Shown here: piece after piece, positions 25,478 through 33,861 of the stretch
Position numbering within the stretch: the first letter of the stretch is position 1
How the letters are laid out: every line of letters begins with the position of its first letter
NCBI GenBank assembly: GCA_964342805.1
Contig: CAYFHQ010000008.1
Coordinates: forward strand, 12,830 to 76,829
Reading direction: 5' to 3'
Length of the DNA: 64,000 nucleotides
Source: CAYFHQ01 sp964342805
GTDB lineage: Bacteria > Bacillota > Clostridia > Peptostreptococcales > Acidaminobacteraceae
Notes under the pieces: model-generated
The model's input: the letters and a program-made list of their open reading frames with translations, nothing else
Told to the model about the DNA's origin: nothing
The model's database searches: none
Translations under genes and position numbers: made by a program

Positions 25478-26593
25478 GTGCGTATCCAGCAATCACAAGT
25501 ATCCATGCAAGCGGTGTCTCAACATGTTCGCAGGGAAGCGATCACCGAGTCACTCAAGATCCAAGTACGAACCATTGGCCATGGTGATGTGATGCGTCTG
25601 TCTCCAGAAGGACAACAAGCTTTGGAGGACCAAATTGAAGCAGCAAGAATTGAAGAAGAAGAAGACCCCCTAGACCAACTACTCAATCAGGAAGACTATC
25701 AAAAGCTCAAGCTTCTGGAACGACTACTCACATGGCTCACGGGCAAAGACTTTAAGTTCAGCGTTATGGCGCTGAGGGACCTGCGTCAGCAGGAGGAAGA
25801 AACGGTTGGCAAGGTGGAGGAAAACCTACTTCGCCTGGCACGACGGTTAAAGGAGGGCGCTACAGACGACGATGACAAGTCTCCGGCAGTCCGCCAAGCA
25901 CCACGAATTATTGGGAGCAGGCCCATTCGAGCCTTCTCCGTCCACTATGAAAGGACCCATACTGTGGAGGAATCCGAGTCCTTATCCTTCCAGAGTAAGG
26001 GCCAGGTAACCACAGAGGATGGCAGGGCCATTGACTTTGAGGTCAACCTGCACATGGCCAGGGAAAGGTCCATGACCGAGTCCATGTCCTACCGCCTAAG
26101 CGACCTTGTGGACCCCTTGATCTTCCACTTCGACGGGCCAGTCTCTGAGCTCAGCGACAAGAAGATCCAGCTGGACCTGACCTTGGATGGTCAGCCAGAA
26201 AGTTTCCACGTTCCCTTGAAAGGGTCTGGTTTCTTAGTGATGGACCGCAATGGCAATGGCAAGGTGGATGACGGCACCGAACTCTTTGGCCCAACCACGG
26301 GCAAGGGGTTTGAGGAGCTGGCCGAACTGGACGACGATGGCAACGGTTGGATTGACGAAAATGACGCCAGTTTCACCAGTCTTAAGGTATGGACCTTTGA
26401 CGAAGAGGGAAATGGCACCCTGACAGGCCTCCTGGACAAGGACGTTGGGGCCATATTCGTTGGGGCTGTTCACACCAACTTCACCATGGAGGACGACCAA
26501 AGACGTGTAGCCGGTGTTATGAAAGGGGCAGGAACCTACCTGAAAGAAAGCGGTGGAGCAGGAATTATTCACGAAGTTGACTTGAAGGTTTGA
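25478..26593 (+). CDS. Calcium-loop (EF-hand-like) protein behind a sigma-28 promoter
   Basis: 371 residues, no signal peptide. The N-terminal half is charged and helical. The C-terminal half has two DxDxNG-type loops, DRNGNGKVDDGTELFG and DDDGNGWIDENDASF, with paired beta segments around them. Proteins with this C-terminal layout exist in many flagellated bacteria but the role is not known to me. GTG start at 25478 follows AGGAGG; a TTG at 25457 overlaps that site. The promoter ties it to the motility regulon. Confidence 0.65.
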   Translation: MRIQQSQVSMQAVSQHVRREAITESLKIQVRTIGHGDVMRLSPEGQQALEDQIEAARIEEEEDPLDQLLNQEDYQKLKLLERLLTWLTGKDFKFSVMALRDLRQQEEETVGKVEENLLRLARRLKEGATDDDDKSPAVRQAPRIIGSRPIRAFSVHYERTHTVEESESLSFQSKGQVTTEDGRAIDFEVNLHMARERSMTESMSYRLSDLVDPLIFHFDGPVSELSDKKIQLDLTLDGQPESFHVPLKGSGFLVMDRNGNGKVDDGTELFGPTTGKGFEELAELDDDGNGWIDENDASFTSLKVWTFDEEGNGTLTGLLDKDVGAIFVGAVHTNFTMEDDQRRVAGVMKGAGTYLKESGGAGIIHEVDLKV

Positions 26594-26628
26594 AAGCTGT
26601 CAGCCTTTTCAGTAAAATAAGAGATAAG

Positions 26629-26654
26629 GGAGCGAGTCTTCTCGCTCCTTTTTT
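26629..26654 (+). terminator. Terminator between the calcium-loop gene and the P-loop ATPase gene
   Basis: Eight-base arms GGAGCGAG/CTCGCTCC with a 4-base loop followed by six T. It separates two genes on the same strand, leaving only about 40 bases for a promoter of the downstream gene. Confidence 0.9.
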
Positions 26655-26694
26655 GTTGGGAAACCCACTGTCCTGTCAAAGGAGTCACCACCTT

Positions 26695-27936
26695 ATGTCA
26701 TCAGACAAGCGTAAATGGATTCATGCTTACAAAAATGGCGTTGCACCGTCTCACGTCCCGCCCCGATTGTGTGTGGGCAGACATCATGAAGTTGAGGCCA
26801 TCCGAGCAGGCTTGGCAGCTACCAAAACCGGTAGCGGGTCTGTTCGTTGGATCTGTGGTGCCTATGGTACAGGAAAGACCTTTTTACTGAACGTCCTACG
26901 GGACGTCGCCCTAGAAGAAGACTTTGTTGTTGCCACCCTCCGGGTGGACCGGTCCTTCCGGCTCAACAACCTGGAACAACTCTACTATCAAATTATGCAC
27001 AACCTCCATGTGAAGACGGTCCAGGACCGCAAGTGCTCCTTCGACGACCTCTTCAATATTTGGATTGAAAACCTGCAAAATAGCCCCATGAAGTCCCAAG
27101 CTTCTGCGGAAATCAGCAAGGTAATCAATGAACTCAACCATTACCACAATGCCTTTTCCCGGGCCTTTTTGTCTTATATCCGGGCACGTATTGGAGAAGA
27201 CCGCAGCGCCAGCGACGTCATAGGTGCCTGGCTTAGCGGCGAAAAGAACATACCCGCCCATGTAAAAAAGCAGTTTGACATGATCGGCCAAGTGGACCGG
27301 GTCAATATGCTGGACTTTATGCGGGCCTTTTCCCGTCTTGTGGTTCTTCTTGGCTACAGCGGCCTGGCCATTTTTGTGGACGAAATGGATGTCATGCTCA
27401 CCGAGCGTAAGGACATTCGCATGAGTGGTTATACCAATATACGGGAGCTCATAGACATGACGGCAACAGGGGAACTGGAAAACACCTTTTTTGTCATGTC
27501 GGCCACACCGGACGTCCTCACCGACGAAGAAAGGGGCTTCCCCACCTACCAAGCCCTGTCCCAAAGACTGGGCCAGGCCATGGACCCCGGCCGTAGCTCC
27601 ATGGGAGACCTCAAGCAGCCGGTCCTCCACCTGAAACCCCTGGGCATTGACGCCTTCGGAGACTTCACCCACGCCTTTGTGGAAGAGTACCGCCAGGCCT
27701 TTCCCCTGCAACTGAGAATTACACCTGAGTCCTTGAAAAACTGGGTCCTCCTGACCTACCACAAGGAGGGGGTCGACTTGACCACCCTGACCATCCGGTC
27801 TTTCTCCACCAAGCTCCTGGAGATCCTCGATATTATTCAACAAAATCCTGACAACAATATCTTTAGGTCGGAACTCTACGCCTATCCAGGTCCAGGGGGC
27901 ATGGTCTTTAAGAGCAAGCCCATAGCCAGCTCATAA
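26695..27936 (+). CDS. P-loop ATPase, DUF2791/BrxD-like
   Basis: A 413-residue AAA-type ATPase. Walker A is GAYGTGKTF, Walker B LAIFVDEMDVML, and a sensor-like FVMSATPDV follows. The CVGRHHEVEAI opening and overall order resemble DUF2791 ATPases, which include BREX-associated BrxD. No other BREX gene (methylase, PglZ, BrxC) is in the window, so a defence role is not supported here. ATG at 26695 with AAAGGAG about ten bases upstream. Function unknown. Confidence 0.7.
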   Translation: MSSDKRKWIHAYKNGVAPSHVPPRLCVGRHHEVEAIRAGLAATKTGSGSVRWICGAYGTGKTFLLNVLRDVALEEDFVVATLRVDRSFRLNNLEQLYYQIMHNLHVKTVQDRKCSFDDLFNIWIENLQNSPMKSQASAEISKVINELNHYHNAFSRAFLSYIRARIGEDRSASDVIGAWLSGEKNIPAHVKKQFDMIGQVDRVNMLDFMRAFSRLVVLLGYSGLAIFVDEMDVMLTERKDIRMSGYTNIRELIDMTATGELENTFFVMSATPDVLTDEERGFPTYQALSQRLGQAMDPGRSSMGDLKQPVLHLKPLGIDAFGDFTHAFVEEYRQAFPLQLRITPESLKNWVLLTYHKEGVDLTTLTIRSFSTKLLEILDIIQQNPDNNIFRSELYAYPGPGGMVFKSKPIASS

Positions 27937-27960
27937 AACGATACCTTGCGAAATCAAATA

Positions 27961-28009
27961 AAAGCAGTGTCTTAGAAGGATTTTCCCTTCCAAGGACACT
28001 GCTTTTTAT
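27961..28009. terminator. Bidirectional terminator between the P-loop ATPase and gdpD
   Basis: Eleven-base arms AAAGCAGTGTC/GACACTGCTTT with further inner pairing, T-run on the right and A-run on the left; it serves the convergent genes on both sides. Confidence 0.9.
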
Positions 28010-28086
28010 GTTGGCCGTTTGAAAGTGTCTTGACCCCATAGGTCTACTGGGATAGCCCAATGGGCTTGTGGTCTATATCCTTAGGA

Positions 28087-28818
28087 TCACTCCACCTTGC
28101 CCAAATGGTCTAATATCAACTTGGGTTTGTTTGTGATCACACTGGTTACCCCCAATTGTGCAAGTCCCTTGGCCACTTGGGGATCGTCCACGGTATACAC
28201 ATGTATATCTATACCAATTTCCTGGGCCCGCTTAACCCAGACAGGGTGAACGGCCTGCCAGTATGGATGCAGGGACGTGGCCCCCACCATTTTGGCGTAC
28301 TCCCAAGGCCTATACAACAAGGAGTAAAATAGAATACCTGCCTTGGCCCGGGGTTCCACCCGTACCAATCGATTAATCAAGTAATGGTCAAAGGAAGAAA
28401 ACAAGACCTTGTCCAGCATGTCACAGCCAATGACCTCCCGGAGGACGGCTGTTTCATATTCAGGGTCAATCTGCTTGCCGGACTTGAGTTCCACATTGAT
28501 CAGGTGGTCCTTGTGGTCCAGGAGCATGAGGGCTTCTGACAGTCGCATGATCCTTTGGCCTTCAAATTCTGGCCCAAACCAGGCACCCGCGTCCAGGTGG
28601 GCCAGTTCCCGCCACTGGAGGTCAGCTATGGCACCCTGACCATTGGTCGTCCGGTCCAGGGTGGGATCGTGAATGACAACGGGTATGCCGTCCCGGGTCA
28701 GGTGGACATCCAGTTCAGTTCCCTGGGCGCCCGCATCTAAACCACTTAAAAAGGCCGCTTTGGTGTTTTCTGGTGCTTGTGATGAGTTACCACGATGGGC
28801 AATGACTTTCGTGCTCAT
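28087..28818 (-). CDS. Glycerophosphodiester phosphodiesterase
   Basis: Hydrolyses glycerophosphodiesters to glycerol-3-phosphate and an alcohol. The GDPD signature is complete: VIAHRGNSSQAPENT with the active-site His-Arg, ELDVHLTRDGIPVVIHD with metal-binding Glu/Asp and second His, and the later ELK and HVYTVDDP motifs. 243 residues, no signal peptide, so cytosolic. ATG at 28818 has GGAG upstream. It follows the cheY-like gene on the same strand after 33 bases, so it may be co-transcribed with the sensor kinase. Confidence 0.92.
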   Translation of the reverse strand: MSTKVIAHRGNSSQAPENTKAAFLSGLDAGAQGTELDVHLTRDGIPVVIHDPTLDRTTNGQGAIADLQWRELAHLDAGAWFGPEFEGQRIMRLSEALMLLDHKDHLINVELKSGKQIDPEYETAVLREVIGCDMLDKVLFSSFDHYLINRLVRVEPRAKAGILFYSLLYRPWEYAKMVGATSLHPYWQAVHPVWVKRAQEIGIDIHVYTVDDPQVAKGLAQLGVTSVITNKPKLILDHLGKVE

Positions 28819-28851
28819 GGGGGTCTCCAATTTCGTCAATGTCTAGTAGGA

Positions 28852-29214
28852 TTATTCGTTCATGACCAGGCGAATGATGTCCTGGACGGTTTTTTCGTCG
28901 AAGGGTTTGATAATGTAGTGCTTGGCACCGGACTCCAAGGCTTCAAAGACCAATTTCTTTTGGTCAATGGCAGAAATCATGATCACCTTGGCGTCGGGAA
29001 AGTGGTGGATAATCTTTCGCAGGGAAGCCACCCCATCCATGATGGGCATGGTAATGTCCATAGTCACCACGTCTGGTTGGTGGAGCTTGTATTCGTTGAA
29101 TGCCTGGATCCCGTTGGAAGCTTCCGAAACCACCTCGTGTCCACTTTTTTTCAGTAGTCGTTTTAATGTTTTTCGTATGACAACCGAGTCGTCAGCGATT
29201 AAAATGCTCGCCAT
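28852..29214 (-). CDS. CheY-like single-domain response regulator
   Basis: A stand-alone receiver of 120 residues: acidic pocket ADDS, phospho-acceptor Asp in VVTMDITMP, switch Thr/Ser in MISAID and Lys in YIIKPFD. No output domain, so it acts by protein contact. AGGAGG precedes the ATG. It lies nine bases after the large 7TM histidine kinase, which strongly suggests it receives the phosphoryl group from that kinase. Confidence 0.9.
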   Translation of the reverse strand: MASILIADDSVVIRKTLKRLLKKSGHEVVSEASNGIQAFNEYKLHQPDVVTMDITMPIMDGVASLRKIIHHFPDAKVIMISAIDQKKLVFEALESGAKHYIIKPFDEKTVQDIIRLVMNE

Positions 29215-29223
29215 TATAGCCTC

Positions 29224-32200
29224 CTATTCAACACCCTTCATTATGAGACTGGCCGTGTAGCGATAGCCATTCTTTTCAAAACCGAAACGATGTATTTCAT
29301 AATCCGTAAACTGCATTTCTGCTTGGTCATGGGAGATGACCAAGGGTGTGTCCATGCGGAAGGCCAGTTTCAGGTCTGGCAACTGCCGTAAGACATTTCC
29401 AATGAGGAAATTGGCTGCTTCACCCACAAGGTCGTTAATCAACATGCCCTCGTCCTCGTCTTCTTCCGGCTCCAGTCCCAGGTGTTTGAGAGACTGGGTG
29501 GCAAAGGCGTGGTTGACCGACAAGATCAGGGTCCCGTCTAAGATACCTCGGATTTGGATAATGGCCGAGATATCCATCAACTGCACCGGCTCATTTTGAG
29601 TGGTCTCCATACTGAAATCCCGGATGTCCACTTCAAGGTCTGTAAAGTGCTCGATCTGCCGAACGGCTACTTCCATCATTTCCTTCATGACACTCTGGAT
29701 GGGTAGGGATACCACACGCTCAGCGTCAATTAGGGGCAGAGTAAAGCGGAACTGGGTCCCCTTCCCTTGTTTGGAGGTGACCACTACCTGGCCATGGATC
29801 CGTTCCAACTCCGTCTTCACAGCTGAAAGCCCCATGCCTCGACCCGATAATTCACCCACCATGGTCTTGGTGGAGAAGCCCGGTTCAAATACCACGTCCA
29901 GGACCTTTTCATCGGAAAGTTCGATGGCTTCATGGAAGGACATACGGCCTGTGCGGAAGAGAAAATCGCGCAGATTATTGATGTCTATACCCTTTCCATC
30001 GTCCTCAATAACCAAGTAAATTTCCCTTTCACTACGACTGATTCTACACGTAATTTCTCCGTTTTCCCCCTTGTCCTTGGCCTGCCTTTCGTCATCATAC
30101 TCAATGCCATGGTCTACCATGTTCCGAAATACATGGACCAAAGACTTGGTGAACTTGCTGTAGTAGTCCGTGTCTACTAAGAAGTCGTCCCCTTCAATTT
30201 TTATGTAATTAATAGACTTTTGAGTCTTTTCCGCCAGCTTGGACACATAGTCTGGGAACTGGTGGAGCAGGGACTTAAAGGACCGGAAACGAACCGCCCG
30301 CAACTGCTGGAGAAGGTTTTGATTCTGTTCCGAGTAGCCCATTTGCTGAATACTGTCTTCGATATCAAGAAGAATCTTCTTGGATATGGTCACGTCATTT
30401 TTATGCTGGAGGTAAGAATCCCCCAGTTTCTTTCGGACAATGGCCAGGTCCTTGTCTGGGAACCGGTCAATCCGGTAACCCACCATGATATTGCGGAAGC
30501 TGTCCCGGTCAATGGCCTCAATGTTTTCTTTAATCTCCATGATCTCCGTTTCCAGGGAATGGAGTAGGTTGACGGTTCGCTGCATATCATATTGGGCAAA
30601 AGACCCCTTAAAGGTATGGATCTGCCGGAGAACTTCAAAGATCAACTCCTCCAGATTCATGCTGGAGTCCATGAGTTCAATCATGCCAATGCTACAGAAG
30701 GTTTGGTAGTCCTCCAGGAGCTCCGTAAAGTCCCTGATCTGGACCACGATGTTAACGATCATATTCAAGTTACTCTGGTCCAGCTTGGCCTGGTCTTCCA
30801 GTTGCTTGGCGTCGGTAATATCCGTTAGGGTCATGACCATCCGTTTGGATGCGCCCTCCCCCACCAACCGGTAGGAGGCCCGAAGGAAACGGTTGTTCCG
30901 ATAAATGTCTTGTGGTAACAAGGTCATATAGAGGTCTGCCTGGGACCGAATGGTTGACCCCATGATTTTCTGGGCTATGGTCTCAAAGAACAGGCGCTGT
31001 TCCAAGTCTGTCCCGTAGAGGACGGTACTAATCTTTTTACCACTTAGGTCATTCTCCAGGAGAATCTGACAGGCAACAGAGTACTGGTCACCAATGATAA
31101 AGCTCTCGTCAAAGCTGAGAAAACCCTGACCTACACTGTCCATGAGGACCTTGATTTCCTCTGAGTATTTTTCCAGTTGATAAACGGCTTCTTCCAACTC
31201 CTCTGTCCGCTTGTCCACGGTTTCTTCCAGCTGGGCGTTCATGTCTTCCAGCTGGGCCAAGACAGAGGTGTTCTCTAAGGCCAGGACCTTGGCATCACTG
31301 ATGGCCTTGTTATAGCGGGTGGACAGGTAGTAGGACTGGATCACCGTAAAGGCTAAGAGGCCAATACTCAAGTACAACTCTTGCTCAATAAAGTTAAATT
31401 GATAAAGGATATCCATGGAAAACACGACCACCAAGAGAACAAACCCGGTGAGTACTATCCGTGTTTTGGGATTCTTATTCTTCAAATCAATCAATAAGGA
31501 GGTGAAGACTTTTGAAATGACGATCATGGCATAGAGGATAAAGGGATAGATCAGTACCATGTTCCATTCCACTTCCACCAGGATCACGATCACTGCAACC
31601 AGCATGGTCACAATCCGGTTGATCCGGATCATTTGCTGGTCCACATAATCTGGCATGATGGCGTGTATAAAGGCCAAGGCTGCTGGGATCATCATATACA
31701 TGGACCAAAAACTCAATTTGACACTGAGGTCTAAACTGAGGTTTTGGAAAACGATCATGAGCATGTTGTCACCAATGTTCATTACCCGAAGGGCAATAAT
31801 GAGGCACATGATCCCAAAATAGAAGGACCCTCGGTTGCTGGACCGGAGATTGCCACTGGTAAAGTAAAAGTTAAAATGATAAAGGGCCATGATGACCACG
31901 GCACCCACCATGATAAATTGAATGGCTAGACGGCTAATGGTTTCGATTTGAAGTTGTTCAAGAGAACCAATTTTCATACCGGATGTAGCTTCTGCCCCTA
32001 CATAGTGTCTAGAAAAATGGACAATGATGTCCAGCTCGTTGGAGTCCACAGCAAAAACGCCGATCCTGGGGCCAATATTGGTTTGACCGCGGGCTGGGAT
32101 CAGCTTTACGTCCCCACCGTCTATGACTTTTTTGCCATTGACGTAAACGACATAGTCCTCCCGAAAGGCACCTGTCAAAATGGCCAATTGTTTGCCGACC

Positions 32201-32523
32201 ACGTCTTCATTGAGGACGACATGGGCCCGGAGGGTCCCATAGTGACCTAGCAACTGATCATCGGACCAAAAGGACATCCGCATGGACCTGGGCAGGGAAA
32301 CATAGCCGTCAGGTTCTAAACGTTCCTCAAGGAAGGTAGATGGAGGGATTAACTTGTCTTCGTAGTATGCAAAAAGGGTGTCAATGTCCAAGGACCACTG
32401 GTCGCCCATGGGCTCTAAAGCGGTCTTGGTGAAGATTTGTGAGCCTTCCCCATGGCTCATATTGGTCCATAGTCCCCCGGCGCATAGGGCAATGATTAAG
32501 ATTACCCAGAGTATACGCTTCAT
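29224..32523 (-). CDS. 7TM sensor, Hpt, CheA-like kinase and CheX-like phosphatase in one polypeptide
   Basis: 1099 residues. Order: signal-like helix (about 1-25), exterior 7TMR-DISM-type ligand domain (26-190), seven-helix membrane region (about 198-405), coiled coil (405-460), PAS-like region (465-580), Hpt-like helix bundle with HTFKGSF (His near 636), HATPase with N-box RNMVDHGIE, DDGKGID and SGRGMGLSAV (about 775-930), and a C-terminal domain (935-1095) resembling CheX/CheC phosphatases with GEAANFLIGN. ATG at 32523 has AGGAGG four bases upstream. The downstream CheY-like gene is the obvious partner. Ligand unknown. Confidence 0.8.
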   Translation of the reverse strand: MKRILWVILIIALCAGGLWTNMSHGEGSQIFTKTALEPMGDQWSLDIDTLFAYYEDKLIPPSTFLEERLEPDGYVSLPRSMRMSFWSDDQLLGHYGTLRAHVVLNEDVVGKQLAILTGAFREDYVVYVNGKKVIDGGDVKLIPARGQTNIGPRIGVFAVDSNELDIIVHFSRHYVGAEATSGMKIGSLEQLQIETISRLAIQFIMVGAVVIMALYHFNFYFTSGNLRSSNRGSFYFGIMCLIIALRVMNIGDNMLMIVFQNLSLDLSVKLSFWSMYMMIPAALAFIHAIMPDYVDQQMIRINRIVTMLVAVIVILVEVEWNMVLIYPFILYAMIVISKVFTSLLIDLKNKNPKTRIVLTGFVLLVVVFSMDILYQFNFIEQELYLSIGLLAFTVIQSYYLSTRYNKAISDAKVLALENTSVLAQLEDMNAQLEETVDKRTEELEEAVYQLEKYSEEIKVLMDSVGQGFLSFDESFIIGDQYSVACQILLENDLSGKKISTVLYGTDLEQRLFFETIAQKIMGSTIRSQADLYMTLLPQDIYRNNRFLRASYRLVGEGASKRMVMTLTDITDAKQLEDQAKLDQSNLNMIVNIVVQIRDFTELLEDYQTFCSIGMIELMDSSMNLEELIFEVLRQIHTFKGSFAQYDMQRTVNLLHSLETEIMEIKENIEAIDRDSFRNIMVGYRIDRFPDKDLAIVRKKLGDSYLQHKNDVTISKKILLDIEDSIQQMGYSEQNQNLLQQLRAVRFRSFKSLLHQFPDYVSKLAEKTQKSINYIKIEGDDFLVDTDYYSKFTKSLVHVFRNMVDHGIEYDDERQAKDKGENGEITCRISRSEREIYLVIEDDGKGIDINNLRDFLFRTGRMSFHEAIELSDEKVLDVVFEPGFSTKTMVGELSGRGMGLSAVKTELERIHGQVVVTSKQGKGTQFRFTLPLIDAERVVSLPIQSVMKEMMEVAVRQIEHFTDLEVDIRDFSMETTQNEPVQLMDISAIIQIRGILDGTLILSVNHAFATQSLKHLGLEPEEDEDEGMLINDLVGEAANFLIGNVLRQLPDLKLAFRMDTPLVISHDQAEMQFTDYEIHRFGFEKNGYRYTASLIMKGVE

Positions 32524-32682
32524 AATGCCTCCTAAATTTGCTCTGAACATATATCTATTCGACACCACACATTCTCTACCCTTCCAAAGCTAGGAAATCC
32601 AAGTGAAACAATGGCCCTCTATGCCAAGAGGTCAAAAAGAGGTATACTATACTGTACGAAAAAATGAGAATAGGTGGTTAAC

Positions 32683-33744
32683 ATGCTACTCCCAATAGAG
32701 TTTGAAAAATTAAATGAAGCCGACTGTCAGTTTATCGACGTTCGGAGTCCCAGTGAATTTGCCCAAGAAACCATTCCCGGCGCTTTGAACTTACCCATTT
32801 TTGACGACGAGGAACGGAAAATCATCGGAACCCTCTACAAGCAGGACAGTTCTGAAAAAGCCAAACGACTGGGGATCGAATACGTGGCCAAGAAATTGCC
32901 CTACTTATATGACCGTATTCTTGAAATCCGCAGGGACACAGGCAAAAAACTAGTTCTCTTTTGTGCCCGCGGGGGCATGCGGAGCACCTCCCTGGCCCTC
33001 CTGCTCAATGGTGTGGGTGAAGGGGTCTCCTACCTCAAAGGCGGCTACAAGGGCTACCGGAAGGCTGTGATGAAAGATCTGCCTTTGGTTAACCAAGGTG
33101 TCCACTATATCGTCATCCATGGGAAGACAGGTGTAGGCAAGACAGAACTCCTTAAACGCCTTCATGAGGCGGGGTACCCGGTCCTGGACCTGGAAGGTGG
33201 GGCCAACCACCGGGGGTCCATACTGGGCAGTGTCGGCCTGGGTGACCAGCCCACAACCAAGGCCTTTGAGTCTTATATCTATCACACCTTAAAGAACCGG
33301 ACGTCTGACTTTGTCTTTGTGGAAGCGGAGAGCCGGCGGATAGGTAAACTCTTTGTTCCAGCCTTTGTGAAAGACAAAATGCAAGAGGGGACCCAGGTCC
33401 TTGTGGACGCCTCCTTGGACTTTAGGGCCAACCACTTGGTGAAAGAGTACACGGGCATAGAACCTGGGGAGCCAGAACTGATCCATGGGGTAAACCGTCT
33501 GACCAAGTATATTGGTAAAGACCGGGCCGCAGCCCTTATAGAGGATATTGAACAAGGCAACTTCCACGGGGTGGCCAGGGAATTGATGGTCAACTACTAT
33601 GACCCCATGTACCAGCACAGTATAGACAAGTATACCTTTGACCATAGTCTCCTCATTGAGGATTTTGAAGACGGTGCCCAGCAACTGGGTGCAATCATGA
33701 ACCAGGTCATGGCCAGTCACACGCAAGATGAAGATGTAGAATAA
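32683..33744 (+). CDS. selU: tRNA 2-selenouridine/geranyl-2-thiouridine synthase
   Basis: SelU (MnmH/YbbB) converts 2-thiouridine at the wobble base of certain tRNAs to 2-selenouridine, using selenophosphate, through a geranylated intermediate. The N-terminal rhodanese domain has active Cys in LFCARGGMRS; a P-loop domain follows with HGKTGVGKTE. 353 residues, usual length. ATG at 32683 follows AGGTGG; the in-frame GTG at 32674 overlaps that site. Presence implies selenium use in this organism. Single gene. Confidence 0.93.
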   Translation: MLLPIEFEKLNEADCQFIDVRSPSEFAQETIPGALNLPIFDDEERKIIGTLYKQDSSEKAKRLGIEYVAKKLPYLYDRILEIRRDTGKKLVLFCARGGMRSTSLALLLNGVGEGVSYLKGGYKGYRKAVMKDLPLVNQGVHYIVIHGKTGVGKTELLKRLHEAGYPVLDLEGGANHRGSILGSVGLGDQPTTKAFESYIYHTLKNRTSDFVFVEAESRRIGKLFVPAFVKDKMQEGTQVLVDASLDFRANHLVKEYTGIEPGEPELIHGVNRLTKYIGKDRAAALIEDIEQGNFHGVARELMVNYYDPMYQHSIDKYTFDHSLLIEDFEDGAQQLGAIMNQVMASHTQDEDVE

Positions 33745-33761
33745 GCTGAATATGTAAGCAA

Positions 33762-33798
33762 AAGAGGACTGTCTCGCCATTGGCTAGACAGTCCTCTT
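33762..33798. terminator. Hairpin between selU and glmM
   Basis: Thirteen-base perfect arms with an 11-base loop between convergent genes; T-runs on both sides are weak. Confidence 0.65.
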
Positions 33799-33861
33799 AG
33801 ATTTGTACGGTTCTAATTTGTCTTAATAACTTATTAGCTTAGGCGCCAACCCCTCTGAAGC

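Noticed and set aside
26911..27843. 310-codon open frame antisense to the P-loop ATPase
   Set aside because: The sense strand has intact Walker motifs; the antisense product has no family features.
26695..27936. BREX defence island
   Set aside because: Only one BrxD-like ATPase is present; no methylase, PglZ, BrxC or BrxL homologue is in the neighbourhood.
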